The notes below the pieces were generated by a model that ran no database searches, was not told the DNA's origin, and saw nothing but the letters and a program-made list of their open reading frames with translations. A stretch of DNA of 64,000 nt from assembly GCA_963772445.1 (NCBI GenBank), contig CAVYXK010000001.1, forward strand, positions 558,001 through 622,000, given 5' to 3'. This document shows, piece after piece, positions 62,488-64,000 of this stretch. Source of the DNA: CAVYXK01 sp963772445 (GTDB lineage: Bacteria > Pseudomonadota > Alphaproteobacteria > Acetobacterales > Acetobacteraceae). The position numbers were made by a program, and so were the translations under genes. Numbering within the stretch: the stretch's first letter is position 1; each line of letters begins with the position of its first letter.

Positions 62488-63039
62488 ATGCGATACGCCC
62501 TGCTCATCCTTCTGCTGCTGACCGCACCCGCCGTGGCGGACACGCCGGCGGCCCGCAAGCAGGCCCAGATCGACCAGGCGCTGGACGCGTTGAAAGCGGC
62601 GCCCAGCGACGAGTCGGCCGCCCTCCTGGAAGCGCACCTCACCGAGATGTGGCTGAACTCCGGCACCCCGGCGGTGACTCTGCTAATGAGCCGCGGCCTG
62701 CGTGAGCTGAAGGCCGGGGCCAACGCCGACGCCATCGAGGATTTTAACGATGCCGTCACGTTGCAGCCGGACTTGGCAGAGGGATATCGTCGACTGGCGA
62801 TGGCGCGCTACGCAGCCGGTGACACGAAGGGTGCGATCGAGGACCTCGCGTTGGCGGTGCAACACGAGCCCCGCGATTTCCTCGCCTACCGCACGCTCAC
62901 CGACATCTTCGAGTCGCAGCAGAACTGGAAAGGCGCGTACGACGCCTGGCAGAAAGTGCTGGCGATCGATCCGAAAACACCCGGCGCGCACGAGCGGCTG
63001 AAGCATCTGCAGCAGCAGGCGTTTGGGCAGGAGGCATAG
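62488..63039 (+). CDS. Exported TPR protein
   Basis: 183 residues. Signal peptide MRYALLILLLLTAPAVA then DTPAARKQAQIDQALDALK. At least three TPR units: SRGLRELKAGANADAIEDFN, PDLAEGYRRLAMARYAAGDT KGAIEDL and ESQQNWKGAYDAWQKVLAID. Probably a periplasmic scaffold protein; partner unknown. Confidence 0.8.
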   Translation: MRYALLILLLLTAPAVADTPAARKQAQIDQALDALKAAPSDESAALLEAHLTEMWLNSGTPAVTLLMSRGLRELKAGANADAIEDFNDAVTLQPDLAEGYRRLAMARYAAGDTKGAIEDLALAVQHEPRDFLAYRTLTDIFESQQNWKGAYDAWQKVLAIDPKTPGAHERLKHLQQQAFGQEA

Positions 63040-63106
63040 ACGACGCCGAACTCAGGACGTAAGCTTCCGGACGGGCAGGAGACCCGATCTGGAGGAGTAA
63101 CGTTCG

Positions 63107-64000
63107 ATGGGTGCGGAGAGTTGTCTGACCGGCGTTCGAGTGCTCGATCTGACGCAGTTCGAGGCGGGACCTTCGTGCACCGAGGTGCTGGCTTGGCTCG
63201 GCGCCGAGGTGGTCAAGCTCGAGAATCCGAAGAACGGTGATCCCGGCCGCCAGATCAACAACCCCGATGGGGCCGACGCGCATTATTTCCTGCAATACAA
63301 TGCCAACAAGAAGTCGATCACGGTCGATCTGAAAGCTCCGCGCGGATTAGCGCTGGCGAAAGAACTCGCCGCTCATGCCGACGTGTTCATTGAGAATTTC
63401 GCCCCCGGCGCAATCGAACGGCTCGGCCTCGGCCCCGATGTCGTGCGCACGCTCAACCCGGCAATCATCTATGCCCAGGTGAAAGGCTTCGGCACCGGCT
63501 CGCCGTTCGAGAACAACCTGGCCTTCGACATGATCGCGCAGGCCTGCGGCGGCACGATGAGCGTTACCGGCGAGGCGGACGGCCCGCCCATTAAGCCCGG
63601 TGCCACCATCGGCGATACCGGTACGGGCATGCTGATGGCGATCTCGGTGCTCGGCGCGCTTTACCGCCGCACCCGTACCGGCGAAGGGGAGCATTTGCAG
63701 GTCGCGATGCAGGACGCGATGTTCCAGTACATTCGAGGTGCCTTCGCCAGGCAGACAAACACTGGCAAGGCCGCGCAGAGGGCCGGCAACGGCAGCGTGA
63801 TGTCGCGCAATCCGCCGATGGGGATCTATCCCTGCCTGGGCGGTGGGCCGAACGACTACGTCTATGTCTATACCAGCCGCGCCAACCCCGAGCATTGGCG
63901 CCGCCTGCTCGGGGTTATCGGTCGCGAGGAGCTCATCGGCGATCTGCGCTACGAAACCGCCGACGCCCGCCGCCAGCACGAAGCCGAGGTCGATGCGATG
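63107..64000 (+). CDS. Class III CoA transferase (CaiB/BaiF family), partial
   Basis: 298 codons in the window, running off the right edge. CLTGVRVLDLTQFEAGPSCT, WLGAEVVKLENPKNGDPGRQ, KSITVDLKAPRGLALAKELA, DVFIENFAPGAIERLGLGPD (catalytic Asp lies in the later AMQDAMFQYIRGAF helix) and AIIYAQVKGFGTGSP are family marks. It transfers CoA between carboxylic acids, as in formyl-CoA:oxalate transferases. GGAGGAG precedes the ATG at 63107. Confidence 0.88.
   Translation, partial: MGAESCLTGVRVLDLTQFEAGPSCTEVLAWLGAEVVKLENPKNGDPGRQINNPDGADAHYFLQYNANKKSITVDLKAPRGLALAKELAAHADVFIENFAPGAIERLGLGPDVVRTLNPAIIYAQVKGFGTGSPFENNLAFDMIAQACGGTMSVTGEADGPPIKPGATIGDTGTGMLMAISVLGALYRRTRTGEGEHLQVAMQDAMFQYIRGAFARQTNTGKAAQRAGNGSVMSRNPPMGIYPCLGGGPNDYVYVYTSRANPEHWRRLLGVIGREELIGDLRYETADARRQHEAEVDAM

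Noticed and set aside
62400..62640. Minus-strand frames over the 33-base inverted repeat
   Set aside because: Translated repeat sequence and shadow of the TPR gene.

Overview
The window is high-GC DNA from what looks like an alphaproteobacterium. The style of the proteins (RlmB/hydratase pair, small acetobacterial-type ORFs, PEP-CTERM proteins, type II-C-like Cas9 remnant, glcDEF locus) suggests Acetobacteraceae or a close relative. That placement is inference; there is no rRNA in the window to confirm it. About two thirds of the window is accessory DNA. Core metabolism appears at 6.7-8.7 kb and from 47.7 kb to the end.

Region 1 (1-6.5 kb) is one end of an integrated element that runs off the left edge. 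Its genes are on the minus strand: a tyrosine integrase, an AlpA-like regulator, small hypothetical genes, a primase-like protein with a PriCT-2 domain, and a RepA-like AAA ATPase split by a one-base frameshift. Region 2 (6.7-8.7 kb) is core: a hydratase of the 2-keto-4-pentenoate/FAH type, rlmB, and tRNA-Tyr(GUA).

Region 3 (8.7-30.3 kb) looks like two decayed islands in tandem at the 3' end of tRNA-Tyr. Copies of the tRNA 3' end lie at about 8.68, 17.46 and 30.25 kb, each associated with similar arm-like repeats. The first island holds small proteins, two PEP-CTERM proteins, a recombinase fragment, stress-protein genes, a deleted SRAP gene, a large transposase and repeated terminator-like hairpins. 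The second holds a frameshifted AbiJ-like gene, a GIY-YIG gene split by an ISL3 element, a second ISL3 element, a DUF6788-like gene with a broken transposase, and a frameshifted integrase next to the right att copy. An IS66 element sits exactly in the middle att copy and itself carries an ORF-less group II intron in antisense.

Region 4 (30.4-35.3 kb) is a nest of insertion sequences: IS4 containing IS66 containing a deleted IS4/IS10-type element, then an IS630. Target duplications can be read for every level.

Region 5 (about 36.0-45.5 kb) is the most interesting part: a compact element of about 9.5 kb with a P4-type integrase, HK97 major capsid protein, prohead protease, portal protein, a DUF3631 helicase/primase-like protein and an excisionase-like regulator. 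It has no tail, lysis or large terminase gene that I can recognise. The layout fits a capsid-encoding phage satellite. An ISAzo13-family element follows at 46.3-47.6 kb.

Region 6 (47.7-64 kb) is mostly metabolic: an HpcH/HpaI aldolase, an enolase-superfamily dehydratase, a CobW-type GTPase, a PPOX-fold protein, an acyl-CoA dehydrogenase, an alpha/beta hydrolase, an amidase, VapBC/PIN toxin-antitoxin genes in various states of decay, rpmJ, the glycolate oxidase genes glcD, glcE and glcF, a TPR protein and a partial class III CoA transferase. A short Cas9 N-terminal remnant lies at 52.1 kb with no CRISPR array. Several single-base frameshifts occur across the window; some could be sequencing errors, and read coverage would settle this.
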